From Cytophaga sp. FL35 (GTDB taxonomy: Bacteria; Bacteroidota; Bacteroidia; Flavobacteriales; Flavobacteriaceae), in NCBI RefSeq assembly GCF_014349235.1, contig NZ_JACSOH010000025.1, forward strand, positions 1 to 60,491: a stretch of DNA of 60,491 nucleotides. The letters are read 5' to 3'. Below are positions 1-8,790 of the stretch, in pieces. Positions within the stretch are counted from its first letter, which is position 1. Each line of letters starts with the position of its first letter. The position numbers and the translations under genes are program-made. The notes under the pieces are model-generated. The model saw only the letters and a list, made by a program, of their open reading frames with translations, made no database searches and was not told the origin of the DNA.

Positions 1-817
1 TGCTAAAAGATTGCGAATGTTCAAAACCGCAGCTAAAGGCAATTTCGCTAATGCTTAGCTCAGATGTGGATAAGCGTTCTTTTGCCTTTTCGAGTAATTT
101 CTCTTGTATAAATTGCTGGGTGTTTAATCCCGTACTACTTTTTAACAATGAACCTAAGTAATTGGGGGAGAGGTTTAAATGCTTGGATACTTCAACAACC
201 GAAGGAACCCCATTTTTTATTAACTCCTCATCTGAAAAGGCTTGCAAAAGATAATCTTCCAATTGCCCTAAAAGTTGATGATTTCCCTTTTTTCGAGTGA
301 TGAATTGCCTTTGGTAAAAGCGTTCGGCATATTGCAACAAAAGATCAATTTGTGCAATAATAATGTTTTGGCTAAAGGAATCGATATTACTGGCAATTTC
401 CTGTTGGATATTTTGAAAAATACCTTCAATTGTTTGCTCCTCACTAGGAGACATAAAAAGTGCTTCGTTAATGGCGTATTGAAAAAACTCGTATTGCTTT
501 ATTTTTTTTACCAAAGTAGTATTCCAGAGATAATCTGGATGAATCAATAGCAGCCAACCCTTGGGAGTTACATTTTTTCTGGTATTGGGTTCAATACACA
601 ACAATTGCCCTGGAGCGATAAAGGACATGAGCCCTTCATCAAAATCATATTGCTGCTGTCCGTACCGTAAAGTTCCAACATTTCGCTTTACGCCAATAGA
701 GTAAAATCCTAAGTTCCAGCGCTCCCCCAAATGTTCGGGAAGAATTTTTGTCTTCCCATAATCAATAAGGCTTACCAGAGGGTGAAGGGGACTTTCCAGC
801 CCCCGTAACCTGTGCAT
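1..817 (-). CDS. AraC family transcriptional regulator, 3' end cut by window edge
   Basis: An open frame reads from about 817 down to base 1 with no stop, so the C-terminus lies outside the window. The N-terminal two thirds resembles the cupin-like sensor half of AraC regulators. The end reads EVSKHLNLSPNYLGSLLKSS and then SISEIAFSCGFEHSQSF, the two helix-turn-helix motifs of the AraC/XylS DNA-binding domain. ATG at 817 is the first ATG. A TTG at 856 is in frame and adds a stretch (IESIKEM) that looks like the usual start of this family, so 856 is a real alternative. It follows the SDR gene (stop at 863) on the same strand by only a few bases and may regulate it. Its ligand is unknown. Confidence 0.88.
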   Translation of the reverse strand, partial: MHRLRGLESPLHPLVSLIDYGKTKILPEHLGERWNLGFYSIGVKRNVGTLRYGQQQYDFDEGLMSFIAPGQLLCIEPNTRKNVTPKGWLLLIHPDYLWNTTLVKKIKQYEFFQYAINEALFMSPSEEQTIEGIFQNIQQEIASNIDSFSQNIIIAQIDLLLQYAERFYQRQFITRKKGNHQLLGQLEDYLLQAFSDEELIKNGVPSVVEVSKHLNLSPNYLGSLLKSSTGLNTQQFIQEKLLEKAKERLSTSELSISEIAFSCGFEHSQSFS

Positions 818-862
818 TTCCTTTATGGATTCTATTTTCCGAATACTGTTTTTCAAATGCGA

Positions 863-1621
863 CTAAAGTAAAATTCCTCCAGATACTTCAATACGTTGTC
901 CATTGATCCAACGGGCATCATCAGAGCATAAAAAAGCGACCACACCACCAATATCTTCCGGTTCACCCACACGCCCAAGGGCCGTAAGGTTAGAAATGGT
1001 TTTGATTTTTTGTTCATTGGTCTTGTTCTCTCCGCCACCAAAATCGGTTCCCACGGCGCCCGGGGCCACCACATTTGCGGCAATTTTTTTATCTGCCAAT
1101 TCTTTTGCCAAATATCGGGTAAATACTTCAACGCCCCCTTTTGCGGACGCATAGGCACTTGATTTAGGGAGTGAAAATCGCGCCAACCCAGAAGAAATAT
1201 TGATAATACGGCCCCCTTCGTTCAAAAACGGAACGGCTTTTTGCGATAAGAAATAAACGCCTTTTAAATGAATGTTTAGCATTTCATCAAAGTCTTCTTC
1301 AGTCGTTTCCAAAAAAGGCTTATATATACCCGTACCGGCATTGTTGACCAAATAATCGAATTTTACCGTTCCGTATTCTCCTTGTAAATAAGTTTGAAGC
1401 CGTAGAAAAAAGGCATCGAATTGAGAAATATCGCTGGTGTCCAATTGAAAAGCTTTAGCTTTTCTTCCAAGTTCTTTAATCTCCTTGACTACCTTGTTCG
1501 CCGCTTCTTCGTTGGAGTGATAAGTGAATATTATGTCAACGCCTTTAGCTGCTACGCTTAGAGCCATATCCCTTCCTAATCCTCGGCTTCCTCCTGTTAT
1601 CAATGCTATTTTTGTGCTCAT
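863..1621 (-). CDS. SDR family NAD(P)-dependent oxidoreductase
   Basis: This 252-residue protein is a classical short-chain dehydrogenase/reductase. The cofactor-binding TGGSRGLG lies at residues 9-16, NNAG at 93-96, the catalytic serine at 143/144 and YASAK at 157-161. The C-terminal region (INGQRIEVSGGILL) is typical of FabG-like members. The substrate cannot be told from sequence. It lies directly upstream of, and in the same direction as, the AraC regulator. SDR/AraC pairs of this kind are common in Flavobacteria and often act on small aldehydes or ketones, but that is inference. Confidence 0.93.
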   Translation of the reverse strand: MSTKIALITGGSRGLGRDMALSVAAKGVDIIFTYHSNEEAANKVVKEIKELGRKAKAFQLDTSDISQFDAFFLRLQTYLQGEYGTVKFDYLVNNAGTGIYKPFLETTEEDFDEMLNIHLKGVYFLSQKAVPFLNEGGRIINISSGLARFSLPKSSAYASAKGGVEVFTRYLAKELADKKIAANVVAPGAVGTDFGGGENKTNEQKIKTISNLTALGRVGEPEDIGGVVAFLCSDDARWINGQRIEVSGGILL

Positions 1622-1697
1622 CTGTTGTTTTTAATTGTTGATACAAAATTGCATAAAATTGAGCGGGAAGATGTAGCCGTATCCAAGGTATTTGTGT

Positions 1698-2117
1698 TCA
1701 AATACCCAAAGTGGGTAGATGTTTAACTTTATGATACGTAAGACAGGCTTTTATACATGCTATCAATTCCTTTACGGGAATAGATTGGTCAAGATCAAAG
1801 ATAATGGCCCTATTACCTTCGTAATTGAAAGTTTTACCAAAAACCAACTTAAACGTACTTACTAGCTTGCTAGTGCATTGGAAGTAAAGTCCATATTGAT
1901 GTGGAGTTTTGGGCTTCCAGTCCATGCGCAAGGTGCTTCCGCAACTGGTCACAAAGCTGGGCTCGTTCCATTTTAGGGTTTCTTGCAGGTATGTTATTTC
2001 CGGACAATTCTTAGCTGTTTCATGAACCAAGCTTCTTAGATAGGTCAATCTATCTTGAACCCTAGAAGGGTAGTTTTCAAAAATTTCAATCCACCGATCA
2101 TCCTTTATCAAATTCAT
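1698..2117 (-). CDS. DUF1801 domain-containing protein
   Basis: The protein has 139 residues and belongs by pattern to the DUF1801 (YdhG-like) family: a small alpha/beta protein with an early ETLKWNEPSF segment, a central GLYFQC strand and a C-terminal basic helix. No enzymatic residues are evident and the biochemical role is unknown. It starts one base after the stop of the GyrI-like gene upstream (2119), so the two are probably co-transcribed. The start ATG at 2117 is the first in frame and gives the usual family length. Confidence 0.82.
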   Translation of the reverse strand: MNLIKDDRWIEIFENYPSRVQDRLTYLRSLVHETAKNCPEITYLQETLKWNEPSFVTSCGSTLRMDWKPKTPHQYGLYFQCTSKLVSTFKLVFGKTFNYEGNRAIIFDLDQSIPVKELIACIKACLTYHKVKHLPTLGI

Positions 2118-2118
2118 T

Positions 2119-2580
2119 TTAGGAATTTAAACCAATATAAAAATCTACTTGGGCATTTGCAGGATTTGATGCACGGTGGTCGTACACTTCATAATCGGAT
2201 TGGTAATTTCTGTCCATCACTTTTTCCCAAAGCTGGTACCAATGATTGCCAATAAGTCCTTTGCTCAAGTCGCCTCTTGCAGTAGATTTTAAATAAGTGC
2301 CTTTTTTGATGGGCTTTGCTACCATTCCAGTAGGAACGTCATCAATAGAACTTACCTCACAACCAATTACTGTGGTATAGGGCCGTAAATGGTCGTCTTC
2401 ATAATCTGTGTAGAGACAATAAATAATGGAATTTACTTTGTTCGGAATCTTCTCCAAAATGCCTTGTTGGATAAATTTTCCCCACAATGCTCCAATATCA
2501 TTGATAGCCTGATTGTTCTGGTTGGTAGTTCTTACCTGGATTCCAATGATTTGCAATGAGGCTACGTCTAATTTTTCCAT
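2119..2580 (-). CDS. GyrI-like / effector-binding domain protein
   Basis: This 153-residue protein has the GyrI-like small-molecule binding fold, the same domain that forms the effector half of Rob/BmrR-type regulators. Features are the N-terminal strand (LQIIGIQVRTT), the DDVPTGMVAKPIKKGTYLKS core and a late YEVYDHRA segment. It has no DNA-binding domain, so it is a stand-alone member. Stand-alone GyrI-like proteins have been linked to drug or xenobiotic binding and hydrolysis. The role here is unknown. It is the first gene of a likely two-gene unit with the DUF1801 gene. Confidence 0.8.
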   Translation of the reverse strand: MEKLDVASLQIIGIQVRTTNQNNQAINDIGALWGKFIQQGILEKIPNKVNSIIYCLYTDYEDDHLRPYTTVIGCEVSSIDDVPTGMVAKPIKKGTYLKSTARGDLSKGLIGNHWYQLWEKVMDRNYQSDYEVYDHRASNPANAQVDFYIGLNS

Positions 2581-2660
2581 TTGTTTTCTTTTGATTTAAG
2601 TCAAAAGTAGGAATGGTCAATGACGAATGACGTCAGGGGTTAATATATGATCCAAAAAAT

Positions 2661-3935
2661 TTATTGACACTCAAAACATTTTAAGAGACTTGAAGGAAGT
2701 TCAAGGTCTTTTGAACCTTTGAGGGGGTCATTTAAAAATTCCTTTTTGTCAATTTCTTGTTTGAATTTGAGAGCATCCTCTACCAGCCGATTTTTTCTGG
2801 CAATTAATTTTTCCATTATCTCGGGAGCATTCAAATCATAAATGGCCTTCGGCCAAACCTGAAAAGCCTCTTTAATATTATCCTCTGTAAGTTCTTGCTG
2901 TAAAAATTTGGCTTCTTCTTCAAAAATTTTAGCATCAATGGTTTTTAAGAAGTATATATCAAAATCCATTACCAGACCTGGCATGTAATCAATTTCCTTT
3001 TCAAAATTTTGAAGATCCGGGGTAATGGATTTATGGGAAATAATAGAAGGCAAAATCCCTTCAATATTAAAAAAGGCATTATCTCGGTCACATGGCAACG
3101 GCACGGCCAACGTTTGGTCTTGTTCAGTTTTCAACACCCAACCCCATTGTTTGGTATGGCGGTCCCAATCGCCAATGAGTAAGTCGAACAGTCGTGCACG
3201 CACTACTAAATTTTCGTCTATTTCTATTTGTTTCCCTTTTTCAAGTTTTAATTCTTGAAGATCTTCGGTGTCAACAATTTCGGTAGCTCCCTTTATTTTC
3301 GTCCATTGGGCGTTTCCTTTATCCTCATGTTCAAGCAAGAAAATTCGATTACCGAACTTATGGTTTAAAGAATCCAAGGTTTCTTGTTTTGGTACAAATA
3401 GTAATTGAGGATGGGTGGATAAGAGACCAGCTCTTTTGGCCAGTTCGGCTACGGCTAGGGCTGCATAAGGATGTTGCGCGGAAATACCATCTACCACGAT
3501 GTTTTCAAGACCTAATTTTTTCGCAAATTCTGGGATCAAAGGTTCCGGATTTTTAGTAACGCTACGCAAGGTATAGACTTGTCCGTTCTTGATCTTTATC
3601 TTTAAAGAATGTGTTTGTTGACCACCTCCTTCTTCCAAAATTTGAACGCCTCCCATTAAAGTATCTAAGAATACGATAGGAACGTTCACTGGGGTTTCCC
3701 ATGCTTTTCTGTATTGTTCACCTTGCATTAAATGTTTTAAGGGATTTCCTTTGTAGAGCGTACTAGCTGCAACTAGCACGGAATCATGTTCTTTAAAGTC
3801 AATTTTTTCCACTTGAGAGAAATCCAAAATTTCACAGGTACTAAATTCTTTGTTGGTGGAACCTAGCGATATGTATACTAAAACAAGGAATATTATGACA
3901 ATTAATAAAACGGAGATAAGGACTTTCTTTATCAT
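2661..3935 (-). CDS. Membrane-anchored HipA/PI-kinase-like protein
   Basis: The 424-residue protein begins with a single hydrophobic segment (about residues 4-24) that would anchor it in the inner membrane or act as a signal. The rest looks like an atypical protein kinase-like fold. There is a glycine-rich GGGQQTHS (about 104-111), a probable ATP-lysine strand YTLRSVTK (121-128), the catalytic-loop motif GDWDRHTKQW (255-264) and a second acidic motif DRDNAFF (283-289) in the place of the metal-binding DFG. The GDxDRH pattern is shared with HipA and related kinases. Similar modules occur in Bacteroidota, sometimes attached to phosphoesterase or barrel domains. The substrate is unknown and there is no HipB-like partner. 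Confidence 0.7.
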   Translation of the reverse strand: MIKKVLISVLLIVIIFLVLVYISLGSTNKEFSTCEILDFSQVEKIDFKEHDSVLVAASTLYKGNPLKHLMQGEQYRKAWETPVNVPIVFLDTLMGGVQILEEGGGQQTHSLKIKIKNGQVYTLRSVTKNPEPLIPEFAKKLGLENIVVDGISAQHPYAALAVAELAKRAGLLSTHPQLLFVPKQETLDSLNHKFGNRIFLLEHEDKGNAQWTKIKGATEIVDTEDLQELKLEKGKQIEIDENLVVRARLFDLLIGDWDRHTKQWGWVLKTEQDQTLAVPLPCDRDNAFFNIEGILPSIISHKSITPDLQNFEKEIDYMPGLVMDFDIYFLKTIDAKIFEEEAKFLQQELTEDNIKEAFQVWPKAIYDLNAPEIMEKLIARKNRLVEDALKFKQEIDKKEFLNDPLKGSKDLELPSSLLKCFECQ

Positions 3936-4039
3936 TTGGTCGTAGCTGATTGAACCTTGTAAAGCTATCCATATTCAAAAAGAGCAAAAGCTTCTAAAAA
4001 ATGAAATTTTAATGCAATTAACAGGAAGATATATGCAGA

Positions 4040-4804
4040 TTAAAATTTTTCAAAAACTCCCAGTCCAAAGAGTGCAAAGTCATATTTAACGGGGTCTGTA
4101 GGGTCCAATTTCCGTAGGTTTTTATCCAGCTCGGCAAGAGCTTTGGCATCATTTTGCTTTCTCCTGAGTAGTCTTAGTTTGCGAGCCACATTTCCCGAAT
4201 GCACATCTAACGGACAAGAAAGTTGTGAGGGGTGAAGGCTTTTCCAAATACCAAAATCAACGTTTGCATTGGCGTCACGGACCATCCAACGTAAAAACAT
4301 GTTGATTCTTTTGGCTGCGGAACCTTTTAAGGGGTCGCTCACATGCTTGGTGCTCCGTTTAGCGTGTTCCATGGAGAAAAATACTTTTTTGAATTCAGAT
4401 ATGGCCAATTGCAGACTATTCGTTTTGGCATGTTTGGCAAAAACGGACTCAATACCCCCGTGATGTTCGTAGATATTCTTCAAGCTTTTAATAAAATAGC
4501 TCAAATCTTCGCCGTTAAAGGTCCGGTGCACAAAGCTGTTGAGCATAGCCAAATCATCTTCCGTATGATTAATGACAAAGTCATACGGTGTATTTCCCAT
4601 TAAGGTCATCATCCTATGGGCATTGTTGATAATGCTTTTCCGGTTTCCCCAAGCTATGGTGGCGGTTAGAAACCCGCTGATTTCGACATCCTCTTTTTGG
4701 GAAAATAAATGAGGTATCTGAATGGGGTCTGTTTCCAAAAACTTTGGATGTTCATATTCTAGAACTTTAGCATCTAAAAATTCCTTTAGCTCTACTCGAT
4801 TCAT
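4040..4804 (-). CDS. TIGR02757 family protein (DUF2400)
   Basis: This 254-residue protein matches the TIGR02757/DUF2400 family, recognisable by FLTATIAWGNRKSIINNAHRM in the first third and by WMVRDANANVDFGIWKSL and CPLDVHSGNVARKLRLL in the second half. The last motif recalls the helical core of HhH-type base-excision glycosylases, but no function is established. The start ATG overlaps the stop of the CPBP protease gene upstream in an ATGA junction (4801-4804). It is therefore very likely the last gene of a lolD - protease - TIGR02757 unit. Confidence 0.88.
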   Translation of the reverse strand: MNRVELKEFLDAKVLEYEHPKFLETDPIQIPHLFSQKEDVEISGFLTATIAWGNRKSIINNAHRMMTLMGNTPYDFVINHTEDDLAMLNSFVHRTFNGEDLSYFIKSLKNIYEHHGGIESVFAKHAKTNSLQLAISEFKKVFFSMEHAKRSTKHVSDPLKGSAAKRINMFLRWMVRDANANVDFGIWKSLHPSQLSCPLDVHSGNVARKLRLLRRKQNDAKALAELDKNLRKLDPTDPVKYDFALFGLGVFEKF

Positions 4805-5355
4805 TTAATAGGTATTTCCAATAATTTAAATAATAATAGAGGAGTCATAAGTATGAAATTATAGAGTGCGTGAAAGACAATGGCCCATAATAAATTGAAC
4901 CGAACGCGAACGAAGCCTAAAAAAATACCTACACTAATTTGGGGAGCAACCAATAATGGGGAAACCAATAGGGTAGTAGGGGTCAATTCAAAATTTAAAA
5001 TATGGTAAAAACCAAAAAGTAGGGTTATTACATAAAAAATAGGTTTGAAATAAGGACTTTCTTTCAAGAAAAATAACGGACCTCTAAAAATAGTTTCTTC
5101 CATTAGGGGGGCCAGAATAACAGCCATGCCAAAAAGATAAATGGTAGGTCCGTTTATGAATTCTTCACTAGCGTGGTCACCAATATCTAAATTTAAAATT
5201 GATTGTAATGCACTGTTCAAAATTCCAAATCCGTAGCTTAAAAGCAAGGCATAGCCCAGCAATACGACAAATTTTGGAAGTAGAAAATTTAAATCTTTTC
5301 GAGGATATTCCCAATATATCGGATTTATTAAAAATTCCCAGACTTCCCTTAACAT
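4801..5355 (-). CDS. CPBP family intramembrane glutamic endopeptidase
   Basis: This 184-residue integral membrane protein has several hydrophobic helices and the three conserved motifs of the CPBP (Abi/CAAX protease-like) family: EETIFR at 86-91, FxxxH ending at His118, and HxxxN at His162-Asn166. Members are membrane endopeptidases that cleave prenylated or peptide substrates; the substrate here is unknown. The start lies about 10 bases after the stop of lolD, and its end overlaps the next gene by four bases. The operon suggests envelope function, but this is inference. Confidence 0.9.
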   Translation of the reverse strand: MLREVWEFLINPIYWEYPRKDLNFLLPKFVVLLGYALLLSYGFGILNSALQSILNLDIGDHASEEFINGPTIYLFGMAVILAPLMEETIFRGPLFFLKESPYFKPIFYVITLLFGFYHILNFELTPTTLLVSPLLVAPQISVGIFLGFVRVRFNLLWAIVFHALYNFILMTPLLLFKLLEIPIK

Positions 5356-5364
5356 AATTGGTAT

Positions 5365-6042
5365 TTACACAACCACCTCTTTGTTTACAATAAGGCCATC
5401 TACCATGGTCAGTTTTCTATCGGCCATATCCGCCAACTCCTGATTGTGAGTAACGATTACAAAGGTTTGTGCAAATTGGTCCCTTAGGTCAAAAAATAAT
5501 TTGTGAAGATTGTCTGCACTTTCAGAATCTAGATTACCACTAGGTTCGTCGGCAAAAACGATGGAAGGTTCATTGATCAACGCCCTGGCAACGGCCACCC
5601 TTTGTTGCTCACCCCCTGAAAGTTCGTTCGGTTTATGACCATAACGCTTTGAAAGACCTAAAAAATCCAATAGTTCCTTGGCCCGTTTTTCGGCTTGGGC
5701 CTTGGGTGTTTTTTTTATGAAGGCAGGAATGCAAACATTTTCCAAAGCTGTAAATTCTGGTAGTAACTGATGAAATTGAAAGATGAAACCAATATGTTCA
5801 TTTCTAAATTTGGCTAACTGTTTTTCTGACAACCTGGTGACATCTATTCCATTAATTAAAAGTTCGCTATCCTTTGAGTTGCTTTGTACATCAAGTGTAC
5901 CTAAAATTTGCAATAAAGTAGTTTTTCCTGCTCCAGAGGCACCAACTATAGAAATAACTTCCTCTTTTTTTATATGCAGGTCTACACCTTTTAATACCTG
6001 TAAATCGCCATAAAATTTTTGAATATTGGAGGCTCTGATCAT
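5365..6042 (-). CDS. lolD: LolD-like ABC transporter ATP-binding protein
   Basis: This 225-residue ATPase has Walker A GASGAGKT (34-41), Q-loop Gln89, signature LSGGE (141-145), Walker B IVFADE (161-166) and switch His199. The sequence is closest to the LolD/MacB/FtsE subgroup, which powers mechanotransmission-type exporters rather than classic import. In Bacteroidota the member found in this setting is usually called LolD, working with LolC/E to extract lipoproteins from the inner membrane. No permease is encoded beside it here, so the exact partner is inferred. Confidence 0.85.
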   Translation of the reverse strand: MIRASNIQKFYGDLQVLKGVDLHIKKEEVISIVGASGAGKTTLLQILGTLDVQSNSKDSELLINGIDVTRLSEKQLAKFRNEHIGFIFQFHQLLPEFTALENVCIPAFIKKTPKAQAEKRAKELLDFLGLSKRYGHKPNELSGGEQQRVAVARALINEPSIVFADEPSGNLDSESADNLHKLFFDLRDQFAQTFVIVTHNQELADMADRKLTMVDGLIVNKEVVV

Positions 6043-6153
6043 TCTATAGGATAATTTTATTTGTAAATAGGTCCTTGAATGGATAAAAGTAAGGAAATTT
6101 GGCTGTAGCGTCTTAAACTTTTATAGGCTAACTATATTTACGGAAGAGTTCAG

Positions 6154-6181
6154 TTGAATTGATAAGAAAAACTTACTTTTG
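6154..6181 (+). promoter_or_regulatory. Predicted sigma-A promoter of folE
   Basis: TTG at 6154-6156, a 17-base spacer and TACTTTTG at 6174-6181 match the Bacteroidota consensus TTG-N(17-23)-TAnnTTTG. It lies 36 bases upstream of the folE start in the divergent lolD/folE gap. Confidence 0.65.
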
Positions 6182-6217
6182 TTTAATAATTGTGTAAAAT
6201 AGGTAAACAAAAAAATT

Positions 6218-6817
6218 ATGGCTCCATATAGAAATTTAGAAGAATACAATTTAGAAGTAACAGGGGAGGTCAAGGATAGGTACTCCAAGATTATAAAAGA
6301 AATTGGAGAAGATGTAGGTAGGGAAGGGCTTCTTAAAACCCCGGAAAGAGCCGCCAAAGCCATGTTGTTTTTGACACAGGGCTATAAACAGGACGCCGTA
6401 GAAATTTTAAAAAGTGCCATGTTCAAAGAAGATTATGACGATATGGTCATTATTAAGGACATAGAATTGTATTCACTTTGTGAGCATCATATGCTTCCGT
6501 TCTTTGGGAAGGCCCATGTTGCCTATATTCCAAACGGACATATAGTTGGATTGAGTAAAATACCTCGGGTAGTGGATGTTTTTGCCAGAAGGTTACAGGT
6601 TCAAGAGCGCTTGACCCATGATATTTTGGAGTGCATTAACAATACCTTGAAACCAAAAGGTGTAGCAGTAGTCATAGAAGCTTCCCACATGTGTATGATG
6701 ATGCGTGGAGTACAAAAACAGAATTCCGTTACCACAACCTCTGGTTTTAGGGGACAGTTTGAAAAAATTGAAACACGGAACGAATTTTTAAAATTAATCA
6801 GTTCAGATTTATCGTAG
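6218..6817 (+). CDS. folE: GTP cyclohydrolase I
   Basis: FolE converts GTP to 7,8-dihydroneopterin triphosphate, the first step of folate (and pterin) synthesis. The 199-residue protein has the zinc ligands Cys88 and His91 in [10 protein letters not shown] and the third ligand Cys159 in ASHMCM. The GTP/catalytic segments [23 protein letters not shown] and the C-terminal [11 protein letters not shown] loop are complete. It is a normal type IA enzyme in length. It stands alone, driven by the promoter just upstream, with a small membrane protein following at 6886. Confidence 0.97.
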   Translation: MAPYRNLEEYNLEVTGEVKDRYSKIIKEIGEDVGREGLLKTPERAAKAMLFLTQGYKQDAVEILKSAMFKEDYDDMVIIKDIELYSLCEHHMLPFFGKAHVAYIPNGHIVGLSKIPRVVDVFARRLQVQERLTHDILECINNTLKPKGVAVVIEASHMCMMMRGVQKQNSVTTTSGFRGQFEKIETRNEFLKLISSDLS

Positions 6818-6885
6818 AATACGGAGTGCTTAAAAATTTGGCATTCTTATTGTTATTTTAGAATGGAATTTAAAATTCATTCATC

Positions 6886-7185
6886 ATGACAAAAACAAAA
6901 GACAATAAATACCGGAAGCTTTTCTTTGGGTTATTATTTGATGCCATAGGAATGCTATCCTTTACCGTTCCACTTATTGGGGATTTCTCAGATATTATCT
7001 GGGCTCCTTTAGCGGGTTGGTTAATGACAAGAATGTATAAAGGGAAGATAGGGCAGGGTGCAGGATTGTTCACTTTTCTAGAAGAAATTATTCCAGGATT
7101 GGATATTATACCCACCTTTACTATCATGTGGTTCTATACCTATGTGTTTAAAAAATCAACTCTAGAAAAGACAATCGAAGTCTAA
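6886..7185 (+). CDS. Small conserved membrane protein, function unknown
   Basis: The 99-residue protein has hydrophobic segments at about 12-30, 36-46 and 75-88. Features are FDAIGMLSFTVPLIGDFSDIIWAP near the start and LEEIIPGLDIIPTFTIMW near the end. I recognise it as a type of short membrane protein common in Flavobacteria but know of no assigned function. It follows folE by 68 bases and is closed by a clear terminator at 7204-7228, so it may be read together with folE. Confidence 0.75.
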   Translation: MTKTKDNKYRKLFFGLLFDAIGMLSFTVPLIGDFSDIIWAPLAGWLMTRMYKGKIGQGAGLFTFLEEIIPGLDIIPTFTIMWFYTYVFKKSTLEKTIEV

Positions 7186-7203
7186 TTAAGATAATTTGTT
7201 ATG

Positions 7204-7228
7204 AAAAAGCACCTTTTCGTGCTTTTTT
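7204..7228 (+). terminator. Intrinsic terminator
   Basis: AAAAAGCAC (7204-7212) pairs with GTGCTTTTT (7219-7227) around a six-base loop and ends in a T run. It closes the folE / small membrane protein unit. Confidence 0.8.
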
Positions 7229-7516
7229 CAGGTCCATTTTTTCCAAATTATTAGAATATGGGTCTTTTCTGAATATTTTATAATCATAAAATTTTCATAA
7301 TATTTAATTGATTCCTTTGCCTTAAGCACTCAAATTTATCAGCAAATCTATCGCTTTAGTAGGTAATTTCATACCTATTTCGTTCTTAATAGGTTAGTAA
7401 ATTTTCTTTCTGACAACAGCCCTTTTTATTTACCTAAGCAGTTATGTTTTTACCAAATTATAGTTAAGAATTTAGTATAAAATAAGTCTGAAAATTATGT
7501 AAACAGTGAAATAGGC
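7229..7516. other. Intergenic region without a recognised gene
   Basis: This AT-rich gap has no credible open frame or RNA gene. The only local structure is a short inverted repeat, TAGGTA (7360-7365) and TACCTA (7372-7377), followed by a related AATAGGTT near 7388. It could be an operator for the sulfite dehydrogenase promoter downstream, but nothing proves that. Confidence 0.4.
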
Positions 7517-7548
7517 TTGTCTTTGTAAACCAATTATCAATAATTTTG
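7517..7548 (+). promoter_or_regulatory. Predicted promoter of the sorAB-like pair
   Basis: TTG at 7517-7519 and TAATTTTG at 7541-7548 with a 21-base spacer fit the Bacteroidota promoter consensus. The expected transcript start near 7555 lies before ATG 7570. This argues against the in-frame TTG at 7546 as the gene start. Confidence 0.6.
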
Positions 7549-7569
7549 GGTGAAATCAAACCCTGCCAA

Positions 7570-8790
7570 ATGAACAGAAGAAAATTTATAGAACGAACTA
7601 CACTAGCTTCTATTACAGGACTGGTCGGAACCGAAATCGTTTACGGATTAAAAATACCAAGAGGATATGTTCCCTTGGCGCTGCAAGATCCAGATCCATT
7701 TAAATTGTTCAACAAAGACAAAGACATGGTCGTACTCAACGACAAACCATGGAATATGGAGGCCCAGGCGCATTTGTTGAACGATAAGGTAACACCAAGT
7801 TCTAAAATGTTCCTAAGGAATAATGGGCTGATTCCTGAGGAAATTGATTTATACAGCTGGACATTAACTATTAACGGAGAATCCGTACAAAAGGAAAAGA
7901 CCTTTACCCTTAAGGAGCTCAAATCTAAATTCAATACCCATACCTATCAATTAACACTCGAATGCGGGGGTAATGGCCGTAGTGAATTTAATCCTCCAGC
8001 GAAGGGTAATCAATGGACCATTGGTGCAGTTTCCTGTGCGGAATGGACGGGTGTTCGTTTACGCGATGTTTTGGAGGACGCGGGAATCAAGGATGATGCA
8101 GTCTATATTGGTTACCACGCAGCGGATATTCATCTAAGTAGAAATCCTGAAAAAGAACCTATTTCAAGGGGAGTCCCAATGGCAAAGGCCCTACAGGACG
8201 AAACCCTTATAGCTTTTAAAATGAATGGTGAAGATATCCCGTTGGCACATGGCTACCCGCTACGTTTGGTGGCTGGTGGCTGGCCTGCTTCCGTTTCCGG
8301 AAAATGGCTAACAGAGATCAGCATTCGTAATAAAGTTCATGACGGACCTAAAATGGGGGGTACCTCTTATCGTGTTCCCTGTGAAACTGTTGCTCCGGGA
8401 GAAAAAGTGGCAGATGAAGATATGTGCATCATAGAATCCATGCCTGTAAAATCGTTGATTACAAGTCCCAAAACGGGTGCTATCCTAAAGAAAGGCCAAA
8501 AACTTCAAATCAATGGTCATGCTTGGGCTGGAGAGCTGGAGGTCGAGAAAATGGAATACTCAATAGATTTCGGATCAACATGGCAATCCTGTACCCTTGA
8601 AAAACCTGTTAATAGGTTGGCTTGGCAACATTTTAATGCAGAAGTGAGCTTTCCCAAGAAAGGTTATTACGAAATATGGGCAAGGGCTACGGATTCCCGT
8701 GGTAAATCGCAACCCATGTTATTACCCGGCTGGAACCCCAAGGGATATTTAAATAATGCCTGTCATAGAATTGCTGTAAAAGTTGCTTAA
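7570..8790 (+). CDS. Tat-exported sulfite oxidase-type molybdopterin oxidoreductase
   Basis: From ATG 7570 the protein has 406 residues. It opens with MNRRKFIERTTLASITG, a twin-arginine signal. The sulfite-oxidase family core follows, with the molybdenum-ligating Cys132 in LECGGNGRSEF, then EWTGVRLRDVLEDAG, and HGYPLRLVAGGWPASVSGKW for pterin binding. The C-terminal Ig-like dimerisation domain includes KMEYSIDFGSTWQSC. Its stop overlaps the start of a membrane cytochrome c by one base. This arrangement matches SorA-SorB sulfite:cytochrome c oxidoreductases, so periplasmic oxidation of sulfite to sulfate is likely. A longer reading from TTG 7546 is unlikely because that codon lies inside the promoter. 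Confidence 0.9.
   Translation: MNRRKFIERTTLASITGLVGTEIVYGLKIPRGYVPLALQDPDPFKLFNKDKDMVVLNDKPWNMEAQAHLLNDKVTPSSKMFLRNNGLIPEEIDLYSWTLTINGESVQKEKTFTLKELKSKFNTHTYQLTLECGGNGRSEFNPPAKGNQWTIGAVSCAEWTGVRLRDVLEDAGIKDDAVYIGYHAADIHLSRNPEKEPISRGVPMAKALQDETLIAFKMNGEDIPLAHGYPLRLVAGGWPASVSGKWLTEISIRNKVHDGPKMGGTSYRVPCETVAPGEKVADEDMCIIESMPVKSLITSPKTGAILKKGQKLQINGHAWAGELEVEKMEYSIDFGSTWQSCTLEKPVNRLAWQHFNAEVSFPKKGYYEIWARATDSRGKSQPMLLPGWNPKGYLNNACHRIAVKVA

Noticed and set aside
275-550. A 91-codon plus-strand frame near the window start
   Set aside because: It lies opposite the AraC regulator, whose reading frame shows clear family motifs; the plus frame has no recognisable domain.
7360-7377. TAGGTA/TACCTA inverted repeat as a riboswitch or operator
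   Set aside because: It is only six pairs, upstream of the predicted promoter, and resembles no known motif; kept as a note in the intergenic entry only.
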